A DNA stretch of 64,000 nucleotides. Origin: Actinomadura harenae. Its GTDB lineage: Bacteria; Actinomycetota; Actinomycetes; Streptosporangiales; Streptosporangiaceae. Made by a program: the position numbers and the translations under genes. Location: the NCBI RefSeq assembly GCF_003696215.1, contig NZ_RFFG01000023.1, positions 1 through 64,000 on the forward strand. Direction: 5' to 3'. The first letter of the stretch is position 1. Each line of letters starts with the position of its first letter. The notes below the pieces were generated by a model that saw nothing but the letters and a program-made list of their open reading frames with translations, was not told the origin of the DNA and made no database searches. Of the stretch, positions 1 to 7,688 are shown piece by piece.

Positions 1-637
1 GCGCGCCGAGCGCGGCCGGGCCGATGACGACGAGCGGGCTCGGCGAGGTCGCGGCCGGGGACGGCTCGTCCGCCTCCCGCTCGTAGGACGCCAGCACCTC
101 GGCGCGCGGCGCGCCGGGCATGCCGTCCGGGACGCGCCGGGCCAGCAGGCGCGGCAGCGTGCCCTTCTCGATCGCGGCGATGACCTCGGCCACCGCGGTT
201 CCGTCGGCCGCCTCGCCGCGCATCAGCGCGCCCAGGACGCCGCGTTCGAGCCGGGCGCGGGCGGTGTGCAGCAGCTGCCGGACGGTGTCGGGCGCGAGCC
301 CGAGGACGTGCGCGATGTCCGGGACCTCCAGCCATTCGCCCGCCTCCAGCAGCAGCGCCTCGCGCTGCTCGGCGCGGAGCGCGGCGGCGGCGCGCAGCAG
401 CGGGTCGGCCTCGCCCGCCGCGACCCGCCAGGGCCGGTCGAACGCGCCACGGGACCGGGCCGCGGTGCGGGAGAGCGCGTACATCCAGAGCACGACGTCG
501 CCGCGCGGGGGATGCCGGACGGCGGCCGCGAAGGCGTCGTGCACCGCCGTCGCCGCGTCGTCGCCGAGGAGCGACCAGCCGTGCGCGTACAGGCGGGCGG
601 CGTGCGCGTCGTAGAGGGAACCCGGGTCCCCGCGCAT
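1..637 (-). CDS. ECF-like RNA polymerase sigma factor, 3' part missing
   Basis: The gene runs off the left edge, so only the N-terminal 212 codons are visible. Residues about 8-40 (LYDAHAARLYAHGWSLLGDD) look like a sigma-70 region 2 start. Residues about 85-130 (LRAEQREALLLEAGEWL, then DIAHVLGLAPDTVRQLLH) look like region 4 with its helix-turn-helix. A proline- and alanine-rich tail follows and continues beyond the window, as in actinobacterial sigma factors with C-terminal extensions. The ATG at 637 has a GGAGGT ribosome site 5 bases upstream. It is divergent from egtA across 282 bp. The regulon and any anti-sigma factor cannot be seen. Confidence 0.7.
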   Translation of the reverse strand, partial: MRGDPGSLYDAHAARLYAHGWSLLGDDAATAVHDAFAAAVRHPPRGDVVLWMYALSRTAARSRGAFDRPWRVAAGEADPLLRAAAALRAEQREALLLEAGEWLEVPDIAHVLGLAPDTVRQLLHTARARLERGVLGALMRGEAADGTAVAEVIAAIEKGTLPRLLARRVPDGMPGAPRAEVLASYEREADEPSPAATSPSPLVVIGPAALGA

Positions 638-919
638 GGTGACCTCCGTAATGGGGCCGGCTCTGGCGAGCCGATGGGAGCCGACCGGTGCACCGCCCGG
701 CGCAGGGGGCAGAGGCTCGGGACGGACCGGTGGGAATCGGGACTCTAGTGCATTCCGGAAAAGGGGTGGAAGCGGGGGTCCGGCGTGTCGCGAGAGGGTC
801 CCCGGCCTGCTCAGCGGCCTCGCGAGGGGCGGAGCTACCTGCCGGTTTGGTGTCAGTTGGGGGATTGTTACCTGAATCACAGGCTTCCTGATCCGTTTCA
901 GCAGGGAAGATTCGAACTT

Positions 920-2131
920 GTGATCGAAAATTCTCGCCGCCTGCGTCTCGAGGACGTGCACAGCCACGTCACCGGGACCTGCTTCAAGACCGGTCCCCCC
1001 GGAACCGTCGGGGCGGAGACCGAATGGTTCGTCATCGACCCGCGCGAGCCCGGGGCCCCGATCCCGGCCGCCACCGTCCGCGCCGCCGTCGAGCAGGCCG
1101 GGCCGCCGCCCGGCGGCAGCGCCGTCACCTACGAGCCCGGCGGCCAGCTGGAGCTCAGCTCGGCCCCGTTCCCCGGCCTCGCGCCCCTGCACCGGGCGCT
1201 GGCCGCGGACATCGCCCACGTCCGGGACGCGCTGGAGCCCGCCGGGCTGACCCTGGCCGGGCACGGCGTCGACCCGCACCGGCCCCCCGGATTCCAGGCC
1301 GAGCACCCCCGGTACGCCTGCCAGCGCGACTACTACATCGCGCGCGGCTTCGCCGAGGCCGGCCCGCAGATGATGTGCTCCACCGCGTCCGTGCAGGTCA
1401 ACCTGGACATCGGCGCGGACGACGCGGACGCGGCCCGGCGCTGGCGGCTGGTGCACGCGCTCGGCCCCGTGCTGGTCGCCGCCTTCGCCAACTCGCCGCG
1501 CCGCGCCGGGCGGCGCACCGGCTGGGCGTCCACCCGGCAGGCCATCTGGGCCGAGCTGGACCCGTGCCGCACCGCCTCGGTGCTGCGCGACGCCGCCGAG
1601 AGCCCCGCCGACGCCTGGACCCGGTACGCGCTGGACGCCCGGGTCATGCTCGTGCGCGCGCCCGGGGACCGGTGGATCGCCGACCCCGGCCTGACCTTCG
1701 GCGAGTGGGTGGACAAGGGCGAGCCCACCGCCTCGGACCTGGAGTACCACCTGTCCACGCTGTTCCCGCCGGTCCGCCCGCGCGGCTGGCTGGAGCTGCG
1801 CATGATCGACGCGCTGCCCGAGCGGTACTGGTCCGTGCCCGTCGCCGTCGCGACCGCCCTGCTGGACGACCCGCGCGCGTCGTCCGCCGCCGAGGCCGCC
1901 ACCGCCCGCTTCGCCGGGCGCGCCGGGGCCGCCTGGTGGGAGCCCGCGGCGCGGCACGGGCTCGCCGAGCCGGTGCACGCGGACGCGGCGCGCGCCTGCT
2001 TCGAGGCCGCGCTGTCCGCGCTGCCGGGGATGGGCGCGTCCGCGCTGGTCCCGGCCGTCGCCGACTACGCCGACCGTTACGTCGAGCGGGGCCTGAGCCC
2101 CGCGTTCGCCGAGGAGACCTCCCGATGTTGA
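920..2131 (+). CDS. egtA: glutamate-cysteine ligase EgtA (ergothioneine biosynthesis)
   Basis: Makes gamma-glutamyl-L-cysteine from glutamate and cysteine with ATP, the sulfur donor for ergothioneine in actinobacteria. The protein of 403 residues carries the GCS2-type motif TVGAETEWFV near the N-terminus, a QRDYYIARGFAEAGPQMMC stretch and the later RGWLELRMIDALPERYW motif. I chose the GTG at 920 because a purine-rich AGGGAAGA lies about 10 bases upstream and the family similarity begins there; the frame is open back to 785 but that part looks unlike EgtA. It is the first gene of egtABCD and overlaps egtB by 7 bp. The function is assigned mainly from the operon context plus the ligase motifs. 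Confidence 0.92.
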   Translation: MIENSRRLRLEDVHSHVTGTCFKTGPPGTVGAETEWFVIDPREPGAPIPAATVRAAVEQAGPPPGGSAVTYEPGGQLELSSAPFPGLAPLHRALAADIAHVRDALEPAGLTLAGHGVDPHRPPGFQAEHPRYACQRDYYIARGFAEAGPQMMCSTASVQVNLDIGADDADAARRWRLVHALGPVLVAAFANSPRRAGRRTGWASTRQAIWAELDPCRTASVLRDAAESPADAWTRYALDARVMLVRAPGDRWIADPGLTFGEWVDKGEPTASDLEYHLSTLFPPVRPRGWLELRMIDALPERYWSVPVAVATALLDDPRASSAAEAATARFAGRAGAAWWEPAARHGLAEPVHADAARACFEAALSALPGMGASALVPAVADYADRYVERGLSPAFAEETSRC

Positions 2132-3459
2132 CCGCACCCCACGCGAGCTCCGGCGTCCCGGACGAGGACGCACTCAAGGAGCTGGTGGCGGCCGAGCTGC
2201 TCGCCGCCCGCGACCGCAGCCTGGGACTGACCACCGGGTCGCTCTCGCGTCCCGAGCTGGTCGAACAGGTCTCGCCGCTGATGTCGCCCCTGGTCTGGGA
2301 CCTGGCGCACGTCGGCAACTACGAGGAGCTGTGGCTGCTGCGCGCCGCCGCCGGGATCACCCCGATGCGCCCGGAGATCGACAGCCTCTACGACGCGTTC
2401 GAGCACCCGCGCGCCGAGCGGCCCACGCTGCCGCTGCTGTCCCCGGACGACGCGCGCGCCTACATCGCCCAGGTCAGGACGAAGGTGCTCGACTCGCTCG
2501 AGCGGGTGTCGTTCGACTCCGGGAACCGGCTGATGTCGGGCGGGTTCGTGTACGGGATGGTCCTCCAGCACGAGCACCAGCACGACGAGACGATGCTCGC
2601 GACGCACCAGCTCCGCAAGGGCGAGCCCGCCCTGCTCGACCGCGCGCCCTCGGACCTGCCGGTCTCGCTCGTCCCGGCGGCCGAGGCGCTGGTCCCGGCC
2701 GGCCCGTTCGTCATGGGCGCCTCGGACGACCCGTGGGCCTACGACAACGAGCGCCCCGGGCACGTCGTGGACCTCCCCGCCTACTACATCGACACCGAAC
2801 CGGTCACCAACGCCGACTACCAGCGCTTCATCGAGGACGGCGGATACGACGAACGCCGCTGGTGGACGGACGCCGGATGGGACTGGCGCAACGCCTCCGG
2901 CAAACGCGCGCCCGCGTTCTGGACGCGCGAGGGCTCGTCCTGGGTACGGCGCCGTTTCGGACGCGTCGAGACCGTCCCGCCGAACGAGGCCGTCCAGCAT
3001 GTGTGCTGGTACGAGGCCGACGCGTACGCGCGATGGGCGGGCAAGCGCCTGCCCACCGAGGCCGAATGGGAGAAGGCCGCTAGGCACGACCCCGAAAAGG
3101 ACCGTTCCCGCCGTTTCCCGTGGGGCGACTCATGGGGGGAGGGACGCGCCAACCTCGGTCAGCGCTTCCTGCACCCGACCGAGGCCGGAACCTACGCGTC
3201 CGGTGCGTCCGCCTATGGCGTGCGCAAGCTCATCGGGGACGTTTGGGAGTGGACGTCCAGCGACTTCCACGGCTACCCCGGATTCGAGTCGTTCCCCTAC
3301 AAGGAGTACTCGGAGGTCTTCTTCGGGCCTGACTACAAGGTCCTGCGAGGGGGCTCCTGGGCGACGCACCCGCTCGCGGTGCGCGGGACGTTCCGCAACT
3401 GGGACTACCCGATCCGCCGCCAGATCTTCAGCGGCTTCCGCTGTGCGAGGTCGCTCTGA
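2125..3459 (+). CDS. egtB: sulfoxide synthase EgtB (non-haem iron)
   Basis: Joins gamma-glutamyl-cysteine to trimethyl-histidine (hercynine) using O2, giving the hercynine sulfoxide conjugate. The 444-residue protein has an N-terminal DinB-like domain with the iron-ligand motifs HVGNYEE and EHQHDET, then a formylglycine-generating-enzyme-like C-type lectin domain with GEVWEWTSS-type sequence (here GDVWEWTSSDF). The C-terminal NWDYPIRRQIFSGFR has the Asp and Arg four residues apart that in the mycobacterial enzyme recognise gamma-glutamyl-cysteine, so it should be the gamma-Glu-Cys-using type, in agreement with the adjacent egtA and egtC. Start ATG overlaps the egtA end; its stop shares bases with the egtC start (TGATG). 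Confidence 0.96.
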   Translation: MLTAPHASSGVPDEDALKELVAAELLAARDRSLGLTTGSLSRPELVEQVSPLMSPLVWDLAHVGNYEELWLLRAAAGITPMRPEIDSLYDAFEHPRAERPTLPLLSPDDARAYIAQVRTKVLDSLERVSFDSGNRLMSGGFVYGMVLQHEHQHDETMLATHQLRKGEPALLDRAPSDLPVSLVPAAEALVPAGPFVMGASDDPWAYDNERPGHVVDLPAYYIDTEPVTNADYQRFIEDGGYDERRWWTDAGWDWRNASGKRAPAFWTREGSSWVRRRFGRVETVPPNEAVQHVCWYEADAYARWAGKRLPTEAEWEKAARHDPEKDRSRRFPWGDSWGEGRANLGQRFLHPTEAGTYASGASAYGVRKLIGDVWEWTSSDFHGYPGFESFPYKEYSEVFFGPDYKVLRGGSWATHPLAVRGTFRNWDYPIRRQIFSGFRCARSL

Positions 3460-4223
3460 TGTGCCGCCACCTCGGATACCTCGGACCGGCCCTCCCGCTG
3501 CACGACCTCGTGTACGCGGGGGACCACAGCATGGAGCACCAGTCGTACGCGCCGCGCATGACGAGCGGGAACCTGCTCAACGCGGACGGCTACGGCGTCG
3601 GCTGGTACCAGGCGGGCGAGACCTTCCGGTTCCGCCGGTCGCAGCCCATCTGGACGGACGCGTCGTTCCGCGAGGTCGCGCGCGCGGTGTCCGCGCCGTG
3701 CGCCGTGGTCGCGCTCCGGTCGGCGACGACCGGCTTCCCCGTGGACGAGTCGTCCGCCCAGCCGTTCCGCGCCGGGACGCGCCTGTTCAGCCACAACGGC
3801 AAGGTCGAGGACTTCGCGGGCGTCGAGGCCAAGCTGCGCGAGCTGGCCGGGGACCTCGCCGAGGTCCCGGACGCCCGCGCGGCCGTGGACTCGGCCCTGC
3901 TGTTCGCGATCGCCGCCCGGGCCTGGCGGGACGGCGCGTCCCTCGGAGAGGGGCTCGCCGCGACCGTCGCGACCGTGACCGGCCTCGCGTCCGGCCGCTA
4001 CAACCTGCTGGCGTCCGACGGGACGTCGCTCGCCGCGACCACGTGGGGCGACTCCCTGTTCGTCCGTGAAGGGCCCGGCCGCGCCGAGTCCGCCGGCGAA
4101 CGGCCGGACGCGCTGTGGATCGCGTCCGAGCCGCTGGACGCCGATCCCGCCTGGCGCGCCGTCCCGGACGGCTCGCTGGTCACCGCCGACCTCGCGTCCG
4201 GCGTCCGGATCGACGCGCTATGA
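3459..4223 (+). CDS. egtC: gamma-glutamyl-hercynylcysteine sulfoxide hydrolase EgtC
   Basis: A class II glutamine amidotransferase-fold enzyme that removes the gamma-glutamyl group from the EgtB product. The sequence starts MCRHLGYLG, so Cys2 becomes the N-terminal nucleophile after methionine removal. Other family signatures are HQSYAPRMTSGNLLNADGYG and SSAQPFRAGTRLFSHNG. Length is 254 residues, normal for the family. It shares one base with the egtB stop and overlaps egtD by 4 bp (ATGA), so the operon is translationally coupled. No egtE, the lyase of the last step, is visible nearby. Confidence 0.94.
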   Translation: MCRHLGYLGPALPLHDLVYAGDHSMEHQSYAPRMTSGNLLNADGYGVGWYQAGETFRFRRSQPIWTDASFREVARAVSAPCAVVALRSATTGFPVDESSAQPFRAGTRLFSHNGKVEDFAGVEAKLRELAGDLAEVPDARAAVDSALLFAIAARAWRDGASLGEGLAATVATVTGLASGRYNLLASDGTSLAATTWGDSLFVREGPGRAESAGERPDALWIASEPLDADPAWRAVPDGSLVTADLASGVRIDAL

Positions 4224-5209
4224 CCGCCGCCGCCCGCTCCCACTCACCTGGAGAATCCGTGGACCTGTTCCTCACCGCCGACGACCTCGCCAAGTCGCTG
4301 CGCCGGGACGTCGCCGAAGGGCTCGCCGCGAGCCCCAGGACGCTTCCGCCGAAGTGGTTCTACGACGAACGGGGCAGCGCCCTGTTCGAGGACATCACCC
4401 GGCTCGACGAGTACTACCCGACCCGCCGCGAGCGGGAGATCCTGGCGGCGCGGGCCCCCGCGATCGCGGAGGAGACCGGCGCGACGATGCTGCTGGAGCT
4501 CGGCGCGGGCTCCGGCGAGAAGACCCGCCTGCTGCTCGCCGCGCTCGCCGGGACGCTGCGCTCCTACGTCCCGGTGGACGTGTCCGGCGACTTCCTCGGC
4601 GAGGCCGCCGCCGCGATCGCCGCCGACCATCCGGGGCTGACCGTCCGGCCCGTGGTCGCCGACTACGAGCACCACCTGAACCAGCTGCCCACCGACGGCC
4701 GCCGCCTGATCGCGTTCCTCGGCGGGACGATCGGGAACATGCCGCCAGCCGCCCGCATCGCCTTCCTCGGCGGCCTGCGCGCCACCATGGGGCCGGAGGA
4801 CGCGCTGCTGCTGGGCTGCGACCTGGTCAAGGACGAGGAGCGGCTGGTCCGCGCCTACGACGACGCGGCCGGGGTGACGGCGGAGTTCGACAAGAACGTC
4901 CTGCGGGTGATCAACCGCGAGCTGGACGCCGACTTCGACCCCGACGCGTTCGAGCACCGCGCGGTCTGGAACGCGGCGGACGAGTGGATCGAGATGCGGC
5001 TGCGGTCGCTGCGCGACCAGACCGTCCGGATCGGCGCGCTGGACCTGACCTGCGCGTTCGCGAAGGACGAGGAGATGCGCACCGAGATCTCCGCCAAGTT
5101 CCGCCGCGAGCGCCTGGAGAGCGAGCTCGGCGCCGCCGGGCTGCGGCTCGCCGAGTTCTGGACGGACGAGGCCGGCGACTTCTCGCTCAGCCTCGCCCGT
5201 CCGGCGTGA
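4220..5209 (+). CDS. egtD: L-histidine N-alpha-methyltransferase EgtD
   Basis: Trimethylates histidine to hercynine with three S-adenosylmethionine, the committed step to ergothioneine. The SAM-binding loop is ELGAGSGEKTRLLL, followed by YVPVDVSGDFL and FLGGTIGNM. The C-terminal RTEISAKFRRE contains the Glu and Ser that bind the imidazole in characterised EgtD. The protein is 329 residues from the overlapping ATG at 4220. A GTG at 4259, with CTGGAGA just upstream, would give 316 residues, closer to the usual 320, so the start is uncertain by 13 codons. Last gene of the operon; it ends one base before the convergent ene-reductase gene. Confidence 0.95.
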   Translation: MTAAARSHSPGESVDLFLTADDLAKSLRRDVAEGLAASPRTLPPKWFYDERGSALFEDITRLDEYYPTRREREILAARAPAIAEETGATMLLELGAGSGEKTRLLLAALAGTLRSYVPVDVSGDFLGEAAAAIAADHPGLTVRPVVADYEHHLNQLPTDGRRLIAFLGGTIGNMPPAARIAFLGGLRATMGPEDALLLGCDLVKDEERLVRAYDDAAGVTAEFDKNVLRVINRELDADFDPDAFEHRAVWNAADEWIEMRLRSLRDQTVRIGALDLTCAFAKDEEMRTEISAKFRRERLESELGAAGLRLAEFWTDEAGDFSLSLARPA

Positions 5210-5210
5210 C

Positions 5211-6362
5211 TCATCCCGCCAGCGGGACGGCGGGCGCGACGGCCGGTGTGACGGCGGGTGTGACGACGGGTGTGACGACGGGGGAGTCCCCGAGCACCGG
5301 GTAGTCGGTGTATCCGGTCGCCTCGCCCGTGTACATGAGGTACCGGTCCTGGATCTGGTTGAGCGGCGCGCCGAGGCGCAGCCGCTCGACCAGGTCCGGG
5401 TTCGCGAGGAACGGGCGGCCGAGCGCGACCAGGTCGGCGCCCGCGTCCACGAGCCGCTCGGACTTCGCCGCGACATCGCCGGTGGTGAAGTCGTCCAGGA
5501 TCGGGTTCGCGATCAGGACGGTCGGCCACAGGGCGCGGATCTCCTGGAAGAGCGGCGCGTCCGGGTCGGCGTACACGATGTGCAGGTAGGCCGGGCCGAT
5601 CTCGGCGAGCCCCCGGACGAGCACCGGGTACAGGACGTCGGTGTCGTCCTCGCGCAGGTCGTTCGCCGTGACTCCGGGGGAGATCCGGACGCCGACGCGG
5701 TCGGCCCCGACGGCGTCCACGACCGCCCGCGTGACCTCCAGCGTGAACCGGACGCGGTTCTCGACCGAGCCTCCGTAGCCGTCCGTCCGGAGGTTGGTGT
5801 TGGAGCCGAGGAACTGGTGCAGCAGGTACCCGTTCGCCGAGTGCACCTCGACGCCGTCGAAGCCCGCGTCGATCGCGTTGCGCGCGGCGGCGGCGAAGTC
5901 CCGCGCCGTGCGGTGGATCTCGTCCTCGGTCATCTCACGCGGGACGACGGCGGGAACCGGCCCGGCGGGCGTGTGGATCGTGTCCGGGAGCGGGACGGCC
6001 GAGGGCGCGACGGGGTGCAGGCCGCTGTTGTCGGGGTGCCCGACGCGTCCGCCGTGCTGGATCTGGAGGAACGTCCGCCCGCCCTCGTCCCGGACGGCGC
6101 CGGTCACGCCGCGCCAGCCGGTCACGTGCGCCGCGCCGTGGATCGCCGGGACGTTCGGGTAGGTCTGCCCGACGGCGTTCGGCGTGGCGGCCTCGGCGAT
6201 GATCAGCCCGGCGGTCGCGCGCTGCCTGTAGTAGGTCTCCATCAGGGCGCCGGGGACGCCGTCGGCGTCCGCGCGGTTGCGGGTCATCGGGGCCATGACC
6301 AGCCGGTTCCGCAGAGCGAGCGGGCCAAGGGCGGCGGGGGAGAGAAGGGTGTCGTTCAGCAT
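5211..6362 (-). CDS. Old Yellow Enzyme-family alkene reductase
   Basis: FMN-dependent NAD(P)H ene-reductase of the N-ethylmaleimide reductase/OPR type, which reduces activated C=C bonds. The sequence begins with the characteristic PLALRNRLVMAPMTRNRA, has the HxxN-type substrate motif region IHGAAHVTGW and VEVHSANGYLLHQFL, and the phosphate-binding end ALGRPFLANPDL. The ATG at 6362 has an AAGGTAG ribosome site. It is 14 bp downstream of an MFS exporter on the same strand, so the two form an operon divergent from the AfsR-type regulator. The last 24 residues are a low-complexity Thr-Pro-Ala-Val tail made by a 12-bp DNA repeat and are not part of the enzyme fold. Confidence 0.9.
   Translation of the reverse strand: MLNDTLLSPAALGPLALRNRLVMAPMTRNRADADGVPGALMETYYRQRATAGLIIAEAATPNAVGQTYPNVPAIHGAAHVTGWRGVTGAVRDEGGRTFLQIQHGGRVGHPDNSGLHPVAPSAVPLPDTIHTPAGPVPAVVPREMTEDEIHRTARDFAAAARNAIDAGFDGVEVHSANGYLLHQFLGSNTNLRTDGYGGSVENRVRFTLEVTRAVVDAVGADRVGVRISPGVTANDLREDDTDVLYPVLVRGLAEIGPAYLHIVYADPDAPLFQEIRALWPTVLIANPILDDFTTGDVAAKSERLVDAGADLVALGRPFLANPDLVERLRLGAPLNQIQDRYLMYTGEATGYTDYPVLGDSPVVTPVVTPAVTPAVAPAVPLAG
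5218..5289. repeat. 12-bp minisatellite in the 3' end of the ene-reductase gene
   Basis: Six tandem units of 12 bp, of the form GCGGGTGTGACG with variation, begin at 5218, 5230, 5242, 5254, 5266 and 5278. They encode the repeating Val-Thr-Pro tail of the ene-reductase and lie between the convergent stops of egtD and this gene. Confidence 0.75.
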
Positions 6363-6376
6363 GGTCTTACTACCTT

Positions 6377-7594
6377 TCAGCGAGTGGGGAAGGCGTCCCG
6401 GCGGGCGATGACGACCACCGCGAGCACCGGGGCGAGCAGGAGGAGGGCGGTCCAGGGCAGAGCGGACGCGCCGAACCGGTCGAGCAGGACGCCGCCCGCG
6501 ACGCCGCCGCCCGCCATGGCCACGTTCCAGAGGGTGACCAGGAGCGCCTGGGCCGCGTCGGCCGCGCCGTCCCCGGCCCTGCCGCCCGCGGTTCCGGCGG
6601 CGGTCTGGAGCAGCGTCGGCGCGCCGCCCCAGCCGAGGCCCCACAGGGCCGCCGCGACGTAGACCAGGACGGCCGAGCCGGACAGCAGCGCCAGGACGGC
6701 CGCGGCCACGGCGACGAGCAGCACGCTCGCGATCGACAGCAGCCGCAGGTGCCGGTGGATCCGCGCGCCGACGACCGCGATGCTCAGCAGGGACGCGCCG
6801 CCGAAGACCAGCAGCACCCGGTCGGTCGAGCCGCCCATGCCCAGCCGGTCCAGGAACGTGGCGACGTAGGCGTACAGGACGGTGTGCGCGAGGACGTACA
6901 CCAGCGTGACGAACAGGACGGGGGCGACGCCCGCCACGCGCAGCACGCGCGGCCTCGGCTCCCCGGATCCGCGCCGCCGCCCCGGGGCGTCGGGCACGGA
7001 CGCGGCGATCCACCCGACCAGGACGACCGTGAGCGCGCTCATCGTCCAGAACGCCGTCCTCCAGCCGAGCGCCGAGCCGAGGAACGTGCCCGCCGGGACG
7101 CCCAGGGACAGCGCGACCGGGATCCCGGCCATCGCGACCGCGATCGCGCGGCCCTCCAGCCCGGCCGGGGCCAGCCGGCGCGCGTACCCGGCGAGCAGCG
7201 CCCAGGCCAGGCCCGCCGCGATCCCGGCGGCGAACCGCGCGACCATCGTCAGCGTGTAGTCGGAGGAGACGGCAGTGACGCCGTTCGCGACGGCGAACCC
7301 GGCAACGGTCGTGAGCAGCAGCCGCTTGCGCCGCCAGCCCGCGGTCGCTGCGGTCAGCGGCGCGGCGGTCAGCGCCGTGCCGAGGGCGTAGACCGTCACG
7401 GTCTGCCCGGCGGCGGACGCCCCGACCCCGAGGCCCGCGCTCATCGCGGGCAGCAGCCCGGCGGGCAGCGTCTCGGTCAGGCTGGTGATGAACACGGCCG
7501 TGGCCAGGGCCAACAAGGGCGACATCGGCAGCCGCCGGGCTGCGGCCTCGGGCTCGGCGACCGGCACGGCGGTCGTCTGTTCGGTGGTGACCAA
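6377..7594 (-). CDS. MFS transporter, DHA1 drug/sugar efflux type
   Basis: A 405-residue inner-membrane protein with about 12 hydrophobic segments. The first segments (SLTETLPAGLLPAMSAGLG) and the loop TAATAGWRRKRLLL resemble the AraJ/YdhP/SotB group of proton-driven exporters. I chose the TTG at 7594 because GAGGAGG lies 6 bases upstream. The next possible start is the Met before SPLLALATAV. Its 3' end is 14 bp from the ene-reductase, suggesting export of a compound that the reductase modifies. It is divergent from the AfsR-type regulator, with 94 bp for both promoters. The substrate is unknown. Confidence 0.88.
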   Translation of the reverse strand: MVTTEQTTAVPVAEPEAAARRLPMSPLLALATAVFITSLTETLPAGLLPAMSAGLGVGASAAGQTVTVYALGTALTAAPLTAATAGWRRKRLLLTTVAGFAVANGVTAVSSDYTLTMVARFAAGIAAGLAWALLAGYARRLAPAGLEGRAIAVAMAGIPVALSLGVPAGTFLGSALGWRTAFWTMSALTVVLVGWIAASVPDAPGRRRGSGEPRPRVLRVAGVAPVLFVTLVYVLAHTVLYAYVATFLDRLGMGGSTDRVLLVFGGASLLSIAVVGARIHRHLRLLSIASVLLVAVAAAVLALLSGSAVLVYVAAALWGLGWGGAPTLLQTAAGTAGGRAGDGAADAAQALLVTLWNVAMAGGGVAGGVLLDRFGASALPWTALLLLAPVLAVVVIARRDAFPTR

Positions 7595-7688
7595 CTCGTC
7601 CTCCTCAACTGGACAGGGACGACGATGCCTCCGGGTCCTTCGGGAACGCTGACGGGCGGCTGATGGAAGATCCGAATAGGCTGCCGAC

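Noticed and set aside
871-883. CCTGAATCACAGG as an operator for egtA
   Set aside because: Arms are only 4 bp; expected by chance in 280 bp of this composition.
1024-2124. Upstream extension of the egtB frame by 367 codons
   Set aside because: It overlaps egtA out of frame and is Arg/Pro-rich; EgtB similarity starts at the ATG at 2125.
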